Part shown: positions 43,815-56,400 of the stretch, piece after piece
Numbering within the stretch: position 1 is the stretch's first letter
Layout: each line of letters opens with the position of its first letter
From: Bursaphelenchus xylophilus
Taxonomy: Eukaryota > Nematoda > Chromadorea > Rhabditida > Aphelenchoididae
NCBI GenBank assembly: GCA_904066235.2
Contig: CAJFCV020000004.1
Coordinates: 1,984,001 to 2,048,000, forward strand
Direction of reading: 5' to 3'
Length of the DNA: 64,000 nt
Made by a program: the position numbers and the translations under genes
Notes under the pieces: generated by a model
What the model was told of the DNA's origin: nothing
Seen by the model: only the letters and a program-made list of their open reading frames with translations
Databases searched by the model: none

Positions 43815-46476
43815 TTAGCGATTTCTCGACGACTCCGATGTTTTCGGTCTTGATGATGATGATGCTGGAGATGATGATGAGATAGTTGTGTTCGTGTTGG
43901 GAGTTGAGTTACTCGAGGAGTTGCGTTGTATGCGTTCCGCCAGGGCCTGATGGTCCACTTTACTGATCTTGCCCATCTGACGGAGCTCGGCGTGTTTCCA
44001 AAGCTGCACAAATTCGTTGGACATGTCTGCAAAAAATTGCAATTTTTTGTAAAAGACACAGAGTTTCATATTTTCCTTACAAAAATCTCCTTTACTGACC
44101 AATAAAAAAATCTTAAACCAAGCAGAAAACGAAAATTATATTGTACTTGACATCAAATATTATTTTACTCTAAAACCCGACTAAAGTCCTTTTTAACACG
44201 TGCAAAACGTCTTTATATCGAAAGACTCATCCAATTGGATCGTTCTAGAGATCAAATAACCCTTTTGCTCACAAAATTTATATTACACTTGACATCAAAA
44301 CATAATTTTTGTGTCGAAAATTAGTCCCAAAACTCGAATTCTGTCATCAAAACTTCTCCCATTCCTTTTCAATTCTTCTTCTAAAGTATGAACACAAAAA
44401 AATTAAAAAATTTACCTTCAAGTTGTTGTTGTGTTAGAGTCGGATCAAACCACTGATACCACTCCTCGCCTTTGGCTCCTCTCGCTGGTAGTGAGGTCTG
44501 AAATTAACAATAGATAAGTCTTCTTGTTTATACAATCGAATACAAACTAAGCTACAGTAATAAAACTACCGTAACCCAACCTACATTATGTTCCGACCAT
44601 ATGATGGCCATGTAAAATGCGGCTCCAGCAATTACCGAGGGTTTATATCGAATGCACCAATTCGTTATGTGGATTCTGAAAAACGAGGTATCAATAGATC
44701 AGGTAGAGGAGAGCAAAATGAACATTACAATTTAATATTTTGCCCGAATTTTTTGGCAACATCATTTTTATATTCTAAATTTCCAAAAAAGGCAGCTAAT
44801 ACACCCTACTTCCGCAATTTCAATCGTCTAATCCATCAAAAACATTGCTTTAGGACAAAAACTTATTTCACAAGGAAAGTGCTTCTATGGGGTATGGAGT
44901 TACAGGTCGAGACATGTATCAAAAAAATCGCAAAAGTTTTCTTATTCAGAATATGTAAAAATTAGCTGCCCAATTTTGGTTTGTAAGGGCGAAGAACCCC
45001 TCAGAACTTTACCCGCAACAGCACGCAAATGCCTTTTTGACCACGTTTTTACCAATTCAAAAACTTTGTTTGGAACTAAAGTAAACCCTGGCATCTTGAC
45101 AAGCCTTAAAATATCAAATTTGATTAATACTACACCATAATTAGAAGTTCCAATATAAAAAAGGGGGCATTTGCGTGGTGTTGGAACTACCAATTACGCT
45201 GTAGTATTAATCAAATTTGATATTTTAAGGCTTGTCAAGATGCCAAGGTTTACTTTAGCCCCAAACAAAGCTTTTGAATTGGTAAAAACTTGGTCAAAAG
45301 GGCATTTGCGTGGTGTTGCAAGAAAAGTTCTGACGGTTTTTTTCGCCCTTACAAAACCAAAATTGGGCAGCTAGTTTTTACATAATTCTGAATCAGAAAA
45401 ATGTTGCGATTTTCTGATACATGTCTCGACCAGTAACTGCATACCCCATAGAAGTACTTTCCTAGATAAAATCTATCCGAATTATGCTAAAACTGGACAA
45501 AACCGTTGATCCTCTTATCCGTCAACCTATCAGCTCACAACCTACATATCCGTCGTCAACCAGAACACAAACTCCGCGAATTTGTTGTCATTTTTGCGGA
45601 ACAAATCCTTGGCTCTCAACACAAACGGATGTGGAATATCGATGGCAAAATTGAAGCCAATCGTCTGCAAGACAATGTTCTCGATCCATACAATGTATTC
45701 CACGAGCTTATGGTAGGTCTCCTTGTTGATTACGGCGGTTCGATCCACTTCTTTTTGATGTACTTCATGCTCGACGCGGAGCTTGTACCATGTCCGAACA
45801 ATGTATTCCAAACGCTTCGGGCATTCTTCGGATTTGGAGGTGAGGAAGAGAACGGCAGCTCCCACATCCTGAACATGCATGTTTTGTAATTTTATTTCGG
45901 ATTGAAGACTTTTGAGATCAACAAAAATTGGGTTATGACACCAATAAAAATAGTGTATTTTACATGCAATTTCGGCCATAATCATGATCAAATCAGCATT
46001 AAAAATACTCTTTGAGTCTCCTTTCAACTGACATTCAACCTTTCTCCTCATTTTCCGGCCAGCTTCACATCAAAAATTATGTTGTACTAGACTCACCCTG
46101 GCATCAAAATCTTTGAGAGTGTGGACCACAAAGAACCTTTTCAAATGCACCATACTAACGCATATGCAAAGCTGAGATCTGAAAGATCATTAAACATCAC
46201 TTTGCTTCTTCATAATACCTAAAATTCGAAGATTCAAAAACAAAAAACTCACATTTTCCCTTCCGGCTGCATCTCGTTGAGTCGATCTGCGATCGTTCGA
46301 ATAAACAGACAGCCGCTTTGGATATAACGTTGCTCTTCCATCGTACTGATGCCCTTGAGACACGAGGGAGATCGACGGAGTTCATCTTCAGTGAAAAACC
46401 ATTTCGGCTTGATGGGACCGGTGGAGCTGGTATTGCTTTGCGCTATGGGCCCGGTTGGCAATGTGAAGTCATTCAT
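43815..46476 (-). CDS. cit-1: Cyclin T (P-TEFb regulatory subunit)
   Basis: Exons in coding order: 46476-46253, 46178-46097, 45868-45546, 44675-44585, 44497-44416, 44026-43815; 1014 nt, 337 aa. Cyclin T binds CDK9; P-TEFb phosphorylates RNA polymerase II and releases paused transcription. The cyclin box begins KPKWFFTEDELRRSPS and continues with IQSGCLFIRTIADRLN, VHLKRFFVVHTLKDFDA, VGAAVLFLTSKSEECPKRLE, VIAGAAFYMAI and GEEWYQWFDPTLTQQQLE, all in cyclin T order. The tail is a short Ser/Thr/Asn-rich region without the long His-rich segment of vertebrate cyclin T1. The ATG is two bases after a TATTCCAG acceptor, typical of a trans-spliced start; it is out of frame with no closer ATG. A minus-strand AATAAA lies at 43636-43641. 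Intron 3 holds an R2 element. Two cyclin T genes exist in C. elegans; which one this matches is unclear. Confidence 0.88.
44869..45468. repeat. R2 element in cyclin T intron 3
   Basis: Complete R2 palindrome: GGAAAGTGCTTCTATGGGGT at the left, inverse at the right, arms meeting near 45180. No gene. Confidence 0.8.
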
Positions 46477-47400
46477 AACTGGAATAGGTTCACAATGACA
46501 TGATCCATAAATCGGAAGCTTGGATATTAAATAAATTCGTAAAATACCGGGAGAATTCATAAAATTCGGAGATTTTTGCCTACTACAATATAAAATCAAT
46601 TGAAAACATAAATTTTCCGCCAAAATACGTTCAGAATCAGGTTGAAAATCAAAAAGCGAGAAGAATTCTACATAATTCATAAAACATTTCGGTCAACCAA
46701 GCACAAAATTCGTCTAAAAAATGAAAAATGAAATGAGGCCATAGGTAATATCTAAAACAACTAAAATCTGGGGTTCACAAAGAAAATAATCAAAAACAAA
46801 GATTAGCATCTATGTCTGGTTGCTTTCAAGGTATATAAAACGAAAGACTATCGATTACCACATATTTTTGTCTCGTATTTTACAGTCTTCCGTGTGCTCA
46901 AAAAAAAATTTTTTAAAAAAGGAATAAAAAGCGTGAGTGTGTTTACAAAATCCAATCTGGCATCAGAAAAACTGTTTCTGACATTTTCAAGACGCTCTTT
47001 GCAAGCTCAAAGCAGAAAAAGTGAACTTTTGATATTATACGTGAAAGGAAATTAAATAATAAATTCTCCACATGAAGATTAAGGTTAACCCTATGGCTAT
47101 AAATAATTTCCCACCGGTAATTACTCAAATTACCTCGAGGACGACCTTAAAACAGTGAATAATACTCGCCCGCCAAAGAAACGAAAAAAACATTGCAATA
47201 AGAAAGAGTTGACTCATTCCTCAAAGGAAATGGGTCAACTCTTCTTCTCGACGTGAAAAATAATTTTGGCTAAAAGTTTTGGTAAAATTTGACAAAACAC
47301 TTGTAAATAATGCAGTTTCCAGGTGTTTCCCTTCAATTTAGCTGTTTATCAAGCGTGTCGACCCATGAAATCACTAAGTTTTGTATTATTTTAGGTCAAG
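46477..47400. promoter_or_regulatory. Shared upstream region of cyclin T and skih-2
   Basis: 924 bp between divergent start codons. It contains hairpin H2 of the ACTTGAC family (about 47199-47250: AAGAGTTGACTCATT pairing with AATGGGTCAACTCTT). A splice acceptor (TATTTTAG) ends at 47394, six bases before the skih-2 ATG. No gene is seen. A shared bidirectional promoter is inferred from layout only. Confidence 0.5.
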
Positions 47401-50400
47401 ATGTCAGAAACTGCGGAAAATCCCGAAGATCTTGACCAGTTGATCAGAGAAGAAGCTGAGAAGGTCTTCAGACACATTGCCGTGGATCTGGCTAGTCGTC
47501 ATTTCGATGAATTTGATATTTCCGACACTTATCAGTAAGGTTTTTATCTTTTTCTTTTTATCCGTTCTAGTGATCCTGCATAAGATGATTTTATCCCAAT
47601 TTCATCGGATTTTCAGCCTCGATGACTGTGTGATTGACCCATTGGAGCTGCTGGGTGATATCCCCGAAGTTGGTTGTGTTCCCACATCCATTCATCCTGT
47701 TTTGGATGCTGAAACCGGGGATGTGATTGGATTTGAGGAGAGTTGGAATCAGGAGGCGGAAGTTCTCGCCGATGCTGCCCATTCCATGTCAATGTTGCGG
47801 GCACCTGATCCGGAGGCATTTGGGAAGGTCAAAGGAAAGTCTGGGAATATTCCGTTTATTCCCGGGGGGTTTGACACCAGCACCTTGAACGACATTCTCA
47901 AGGACCCTTATTCGGTGTCGGAAGGGGAAGATGAGGAGAAATACTTGAATTTCGAAGGTGGGTACTTTGATTTTTTTGTTCATTTTTTAGATTGACTATT
48001 GGAGCAACTAATTTTTTAATTTGAGCTCTTTTGATGGATCAGTTTTTGACTTACAGCCGATATTATCAATCCCATCCTACTTTCAATGGATAATATAAAA
48101 ATTTCGCTGTTTTTGCTAAAATCTTGATGAAAATAGATGCCGAATGGCTTTATAATCATAGAGTAAACTCCATTATTTGGTTTCCAGTCCTTCTCGACCA
48201 GCCGCCCGGCTTCAGCGAGCCAGTCGAAGTCCCCGAAACCGTCCAGCCCTTGGAGGGAAGAGACGTTGCTCCACCTGGATTTGACACCTCTCCAGCCCCT
48301 CCTCCCGGTCTGGCGATGTCTCAACCACAAATCACCTCAACCGATCTTCAACATATCCAAGAGACGGCCGAAATTGACCCATCCATCCAACAAGAGTCGA
48401 AGCCTTCGATTCATGTGGAAGATTCGGATATCCCCGACGAATTTGAGGCGCTGAAAATAGAAGGCAACGATGATTTGGTCCTCCAAATGGCTCCGGAGAT
48501 GGCCGAATTCACGCATGCCAAGCTTTTGGACGAGGAAAAGGTAAAACAAAAATTTGAGGCACTAAAACCGGAACTGGTCAAGGAATACCCGTTCGAGCTG
48601 GATACATTCCAAAAAAGTGCGGTTGTGGCGATGGAGGCGGGTGATTCGGTGTTCGTGGCCGCTCATACATCCGCCGGCAAGACCGTGGTGGCGGATTATG
48701 CCATTGCTTTGGGGCAATTACATAAAACAAGGTGAGAAAAGATAAACAATGTAAATTAAACAGTATTTTTTGATGTTAGAAGTTGATGATTGGGTTAGCT
48801 AAGGTGGTTAGTTAGTTGTTAATTCGTTTTTTATCATTTTGAGGTCAAAAGGGGACATTTTATACGATAAATTTTGATCTTGGAGAAGATGGAAATTTCG
48901 AGATTTTTTGATAGCAAAGGGAATAAAAAAGCCTGAAAAAAGATGTATCTTGCCTATTTAGCCCATTTTAAGTCTATTATATGACATTTTAGCCCTGTTT
49001 TGGATCAAAAATATCTTATTTTAGGACAAAAAGACGCTTAAAATTGATTATTTTTGATGTAAATCTCATTTTTGTTGTTGAAATCGTATCAAATTTTCAA
49101 TTAATTGCCGTAGTTTATCTTCTGCTTTCTTCAGAGTCATCTACACCTCTCCCATCAAAGCCTTGTCTAACCAGAAATTCCGAGAATTCAAAAACTCGTA
49201 TGGTGATGTGGGCCTGATCACCGGAGATATTCAGCTGGAAACTGACGCATTCTGCCTGATCATGACCACCGAAGTCCTTCGTTCGATGTTATATAACGGT
49301 TCGGAGACAATCCGCGAGCTGGAATGGGTCATTTTCGACGAAGTTCATTATATTAACGATGAAGAGAGGGGACACGTATGGGAAGAAGTGCTGATCATGC
49401 TCCCATCCCATGTGAAAATTGTCATGCTGAGCGCTACAGTGCCAAATTGCTTGGAATTTGCGGATTGGGTGGGGTAAGGAGGGGCTTTTTGTATTGAGGG
49501 AAAGACTTGACCCGAAAATTGGAAATGAGGGTTAGAGATGACGCGAAATGTTCGAAGTGGTAGAGAGTAGTCGGTTGTATTCAAAAACGGTTGAAATTGA
49601 GAGAAAATTTGTTTTAGAAGGCCATTTTTAGAGGAACACTTGACTCAACCATGTATAATATAATTCCTATTTGTAGTGGTCCGAGGCTAGAATATGGAGA
49701 TCTAGGAGTTTTAGTGTCAATTCCAGAGGTCCTGAGTCACTTTTATGCCAAAATTAACCTCCTGCGAGGAAGATTTTTAATAGAGTTTTACTGAGTCAAG
49801 TCTTCCGCTCAGTCGTGAAATTGAAAAATACACAATATGAAGTGATCTCCATGCTTTTGCATAGTTTATAACTTCCATTTCAGACGAATCAAGCAGCGGA
49901 AAATCACCGTAATCCAGACACTGAAGCGTCCCGTCCCACTGGAACACTTCATTTACACCGGCTACAACGCCAAAACCAGAGACCAGACGTTCCTCATTCG
50001 CGATGCCGACGGCCACATTCATCCCGAAAATTGGCAAAAAGCGAAAGAGGCCAAAGAAAAATTGAGTCGACCGGTCGATCCGAAGAGCTTGAAGGCCCCA
50101 CAACAGCAGAATCAAAAAGGCGGCCAGGGCGGAGGAAATCGAAATATTCAGGTGGGATTTTTTGCGCTGTTTGGGACGCAATTTGCATGTTGAATTGGGT
50201 TTGAAGATTTTGAAGTTTAAAAATTTGAATTCCCGCCAAATTTGGCATTGTGTTTTTTGATGTCAAAAATGCCAGAGCGTACGTATTTTAAATCAGTCAA
50301 ACAGTTGTTATAGGTTATATTCAGTCCATTTTGAAAGTTAAATTGAGATGTTGGGTTCGAAAATTCAAATTTCCCGCCAAATTTGGCATTGTGTTTTTTG

Positions 50401-53400
50401 ATGTCAAAAATGCCAGCACGTTTTTTAAATTGGTAAAACACTTGTTATAGGTTATATTCAGTCCATTTCGAAAGTTAAATTGAGGTATTGGGTTCGAAAA
50501 TTCAAATTTCCCGCCAAATTTGGCATTGTGTTTTAACGGCGAAAAAGTGACGTCATTGATGTTGGAATCGAAGCAATATAGCAATAATTTTGTTTGCAAC
50601 CAGTTTTGTTTGGTTTTAGTGAAGTTTACTGCGGTTTCGAACATTAATTTATATTATTCATGCCAAAAAAAATTTTTCTAGATTTTTTGCTACTTTTTTG
50701 TAAATTTGGTTTCAGAATTGGGTGTAATCGGAGAATTCGCACTTTTAGGAAAATTATTTTGACAGTGGCAAGGGTGGACGACTAAAATATTCCCTAATAA
50801 TCCCAATTTTTCAGCAAAAACAACAAAAATTCCAAAATTATCGGCTGAATCAGCAAGTAAACCAGGCTCGATCCAACAATTTTACTGGCTCAAATAACTC
50901 CGGCGGCTCCAACAAGTCCATCTACACGCACCTGATCTACTACCTCAACGAAAAAGTGCTGGTTCCGGCGGTGATCTTCGTCTTCAGCCGAAAGCGCTGC
51001 GATGAATACGCAAATATGCTGCACTCAGTGGACTTGACCACGGAATCGGAGAAGAATCATATCAACACGTTCTTCAAAAAGGTTATTGACCGCCTGAAGG
51101 GAAGCGACAAGGATCTGCCGCAGGTAAAATTGGGGTTTTAAGGGATTTGGGGGGATTTTTGGAGATTTTTTTGATTTTTTTGCAAATTTTGTGGGATTTC
51201 TTATTTTTAAAGTTATGTAGGGTAGTTAGCAAGGTAGTTTAAAGATCAGTGAAGAGCCTGTATGTGTAATTTACATTATGATAGGGGATTTGCCACCTGC
51301 AGAGATCAATTTATATTAACCATGACGTTATTTGAGGGGCTTCGAAAGAAAAATGCGGGTTTGATGGTAATTTTGGGAATGATAATGCCTAAAAATGGAC
51401 GAGATGGAAAGAATATGAGTTGTTAAATGCAAAAAACTGCAATTTACATTGGAATAGAGGCTTTCCCAGCAACAGAGATCAATTTATATTAACCATGACA
51501 TTATTGGCAGGGCCTCGAAAAAAAGTGCTGTAATTGGTGGGAAGTTAATGTAGATAGTTGTAGATTATGATAAATTGTATCTATAGGAATCCATTCTCAT
51601 GTTCTAACGAGACTACAACGTTCGGTTTACTATTTCTTACCAAAAATTCGAATTTATATTCCACTTGATGCCTAGTGTAAGATCATCTTTTTTAATGAAA
51701 AAACTTGATGTAAATAGTAAATTTGATGCTTAGAGGACAGTTTTTATCATGTTGTATTATTCTATGTTTGCTACAGGTCCTGCAAATGCGTTCCCTTTGC
51801 GTGCGCGGCTTCGCCGTCCACCACTCCGGAATCCTGCCGATCCTGAAGGAAGTGGTCGAATTGCTGTTCCAAAGATGCTTGGTCAAGGTCCTGTTTGCGA
51901 CGGAGACCTTCGCCATGGGCGTGAACATGCCCGCACGCACCGTGGTGTTTGATGAAATGGAGAAATTCGATGGATTGAGACGCCGAGACTTGAACCCCAC
52001 CGAGTACGTGCAAATGGCCGGAAGAGCGGGCCGCAGAGGCCTCGACAAGACCGGAATTGTCTTCATTTTGACGAAGGCAACAGTCCCACCCCTCCTCCAA
52101 TTCCAACAACTCCTCATGGGCCAAGCGGTGCGGCTGGAGAGCAAGTTTCGAATCACCTACACCATGCTGTTGAAGTTGATGAGAGTGGAGCAATTGAAGG
52201 TCGAGGAAGTGATGAAGAGGTCCTATGTGGAAAGGAGCAGTCTTCGGTTGGTGAATGAACGCGAGTCCAAGATTATGGAGGTGAGAAGTGGGCGATTGTG
52301 GGGATGGGAGAGGAATTGGAGACAATTTTTTGGAGGGCATGGATAATATAGGAGGCAGTGGAAAAATGGTTGTTTGAAAGGGATTTTTTAGTAATAGATG
52401 GTTGATTCTTATATTTTTTGGACACGAGGAGAATTGTGAAGATAATAAATGGGCCTTTTTGGATACCACAATGGAATTATTGTGTGATTTTGGGGGTCAA
52501 GTGTAATATACAGTGAAAATGGGAAAATTGATGATTTTGAAAAAATTTTTGTTTTTGGAGATGCATAAAACAAATGGAAATGTATAATATAGTGCATAGA
52601 GAGTAATACTAGCACCATTTAATACATAGGCATGGTAAAATTTTGGCTTATTTTTCGATTTTTTTAGCTCCGAGAGAAGGTGGACGCCATGTCCGTTTTG
52701 GACTGCGAATTGTGCACGGAGAGGGATAATCTGGGCAGAACAGCGGCCGAAGCCCTTCTTCAGGACCTCATCGACTACCAGAAAGCATCGAAAGCTCTGT
52801 GGAGTCAGATGGAAAACGTGGATTCGATCCGGAAAACGCTCCAAAAAGGAAGAATAATACTGATTTCCTATCCGCCACTCGGCATTTGGGGACGTCTGGC
52901 GGTGGTTTTGGAGGTAACGAGGGTTTTTTGAATCTTTTTAAATCCTTTTTGTGCTGATTGAGGTGGAGGGTTACTGGAATTTTTACGGTTTTTTAGAAGG
53001 AAAGTACTTCTATGGGGTTTGGAGTTACAGGTCGAGATATGTATCAAAAAATCGCAAAATTTTTCTGATTGAGAATGTGTAAAAATTAGCGGCCCAATTT
53101 TGGTTTGTAAGGGCGAAAAAACCCTCAGAAATTTTCTCCTAAAACCACGCAAATGCCCCTTTTTTACATTGGAACTACTAATTAAGGTATAGTATTAATA
53201 AAATTTGATATTTTAAGGCTTGCCAAGAAGCCAGGGTTTATTTTAGCTCGCAAATGCCTTTTTGACCAAGTTTTCACAAATTGAAAAAATTTTTTTGAGC
53301 TAAAGTAATCATGGCAAGCCTTAAAATATCAAATTTGATCTATACTACACCTTAATAGCAGTTTCAGTGTAAAAAAAGGAATTTGCGTGGTGTTGCGAGA

Positions 53401-56400
53401 AAAGTTCTGAGCATTTTTTCGCCCTTACAAACCAAAATTGGGCCGCTAATTTTTACATATTCTGAATCAGAAAAATTTTGCGATTTTTTTGATACATCTT
53501 TCGACCTGTAACTCCATACCCCATAGAAGTACTTTCATTTGCTAAAAATTGCCAAAAACCCCCGATTTTTCAGCCGAAACAAAACGAACATCTCCAACTC
53601 CGCCTGTCCGTGATGATCTCGGCGGACGAGAGTCGACGCGAAACCGACGATCATGCCATCAAAAAATGGAAAGAGCTCGGCCAGGACGCGAAATCCAAGA
53701 AAGAAACGGACTTGTTCTTGGAGGTGGCGCCGAAACGCGGCATCTTCCCAATAGACCCCGACAGCTTCCGCCAATCCTACCGAATCATCGAGGATTTGGA
53801 GCCGCACAACGTGCTGGCCATCTGCAAAGCCAACGTGAAGAATGTGGAAGTGGAGAACATCAAGAAAGAAAACGACAAACAAAAAATGTCCCTCAAGTCG
53901 AGAGGTCTGGAACCCTGCATAACCAAAGTTCTGGTCCAATTGGTCACTTTCAGCGAACAGTGGACCCTCAACGGACCCCCAATCAGCCTACCAGCTCGCG
54001 ATCTCAAGATTAATGAAGTGAATTTGTACGAAACGGCGCAAAAAGTCAACGAAATGGCGGATCGTCTCATGGACAAGGAGGAATATAGGTGCAGAAGATG
54101 CGAAGACTTCGAAGAACATGTGAGTTGGATGTGGAAGGGATGGAAATGAGCTCAAAGGGGAATTACACGCCAATCCAGCGCATTTCCTGAACCGTTTCGA
54201 AATTATCGGCACTTTTTCTCGCCCGAAACAATTTCTTTTTCTCGAAAAAGAAGAAAAAAGATAAGAAAGTGCTTTTTATCGGATAGTGACATTTCGTTTT
54301 GAACGAATCACCAAAAAGGGGCGGGAAATTTTTTCTTCTTTTTTGGGTTGACGTGAATTGGAATAAAGAGGTGTTTTAGGCCTGGGAAAACGACGACCAC
54401 AAATTTTTTTTTGATTAAAAGGTCCCGATATTACTTTAGGTATAACTGACTAAATCATCCGAATTTTAGTATCGCAAAGTGTCTAAAACTGAACTGGGAC
54501 GATTGGGGAAAAAGACGATTGGGGAAACCGAAAAGTATTATTTTTCTTCGATGCAAGTGTCGAAATTAGGATAATCAAGGGTGATAATTTCGAAAATGTC
54601 ATTCATTTTTTGATAGTAACTTTTTTATAGTACTGTAAATCAGTAATTTTTTGAATTTTTTTCATGAATATTCGATTTGGTGGTTTTCAATGCTGCTGAT
54701 TCCGAAAAAATTTTTTAAGTCACTCTTTCGGATTTGAAAGGAGCACCATCTAAAAACCCCAAATCGAATATTCATGAAAAAAATTCAAAAAATTACTGAT
54801 TTATAGTACTATTTAAGGAAAAAAGTTACTATCAAAAAATGAATGTCATTTTCGAAATCAGCAGCTTCGATTATCCCATTTCGACATTTGCATCGAAGAA
54901 AAATAATACTTTTCGGTTTCCCCATTCGTCTTTTTCCCCGATCATCCCTTTCCCAATCGTCTCAGTTCCGGTTTAGACACTTTGCGATACTAAAATTTAG
55001 AAGTTTTGGTCATCTGTTATACCTAAAGTAATGTCGAGATTTTTTGATCAAAAAAGTGCTCTGGGGAGAAGTTTGTAATTTAAAAATAGACTTACTGGCC
55101 CCTTCTTCTAGTTCAAAATCATCAGAGAACGCCAGACAGTCCTCGACGAACTCACCGACCTCATTTATCGGACCTCCGCCGACGGCCTTCAACTCTCCGA
55201 CGAATACAAAAAACGCATCATAATCCTAAGACAACTCAATTATATCGACAAGAATAGTGTGGTAAACTTGAAAGGGAAGGTCGCTTGCGAAATATCGCAT
55301 ATGGAAATGCTGATTACCGAGCTGATTTTGGACAACCATTTCGAATCCAAAACACCAAGCGAGATTGCCGCAATGTTCTCGGCGCTGACTTGTCAGTACA
55401 CGGATTCGAATACAGATGCTGAAGAGGCAAAGTTTATTAACCCGAGAATGGCTGAGGCGAGTTTGGGGAGGTTTGAGGGGGTTTGGATATGATTTTGAGC
55501 CGAAAGTTATATTAGAGTAAGGTTTGAAGAAGGGCTTTGGAAAAATGTCGGTTTGATGGTAATTTTGGATGAGATAATACCTAAAAATGGAGTAGATAGA
55601 AATAATATGAGTTGGTAAATATAAAAAACTGCAATTTGTATTAGAATAAGGGATTTCCCAGCAGCAGAGACCAATTTATATTAACCATGACACTATTTGG
55701 AGGGTCCCGAAAAAAAGCGCTGTACTTGGTGGAAAGTTAATGTAAATAGTTGTAGATTATAATAATAGTATCTAGAGAGGTCTATTATCATGTGATAACG
55801 ACACTACGATGTTTGGTTTACAGGGTGCGGCAAAAAAATGGAAACTTTTTTCATTGGGTCCTGACGCGAAAAGTTTTTAATGCAGCACAATTATTTTCAT
55901 ACGATTAAATTCTACGTAGTTTTCTCTCCTAGACCTTACAATTTCATGTCCATATCGGTTTATTAACATTCTTTTTTTGAATGTCAAACAAAGGGACCTC
56001 GATTTTGGACCTGTTTTTAAGCTGTTCGAAGTGCTAATTTGCCCGGTATAGAAACGACGTTGTACCCAAACTAATCACACAATGCAAGGAGCTTGTCAAC
56101 AATTTTAAGCGTCCATTAAGTGAAAGAAAACGCACCGCCGTCACTTCTGCCAGCCGCGAAGTCATCAACAGCGAAATCCGTCGATTTCCAGAAAAAATTG
56201 CCCGCGAGACCGGTACTAGCGACCGACCAGTCGGCCTAATAGCTAAAAATTAGCTCAAGATCTCCCCACGGAAGGTCTAAAATGCCTAACTCCTCACCGG
56301 CAAGATCAAGCCCGTACGCCTGAAAAAATGCCGAAAATTCAGACGTCGGGCCGCAGGTCCACGTTGGGAGCGCGTTCCCTTCGCGGTGCAATGTTTGGCG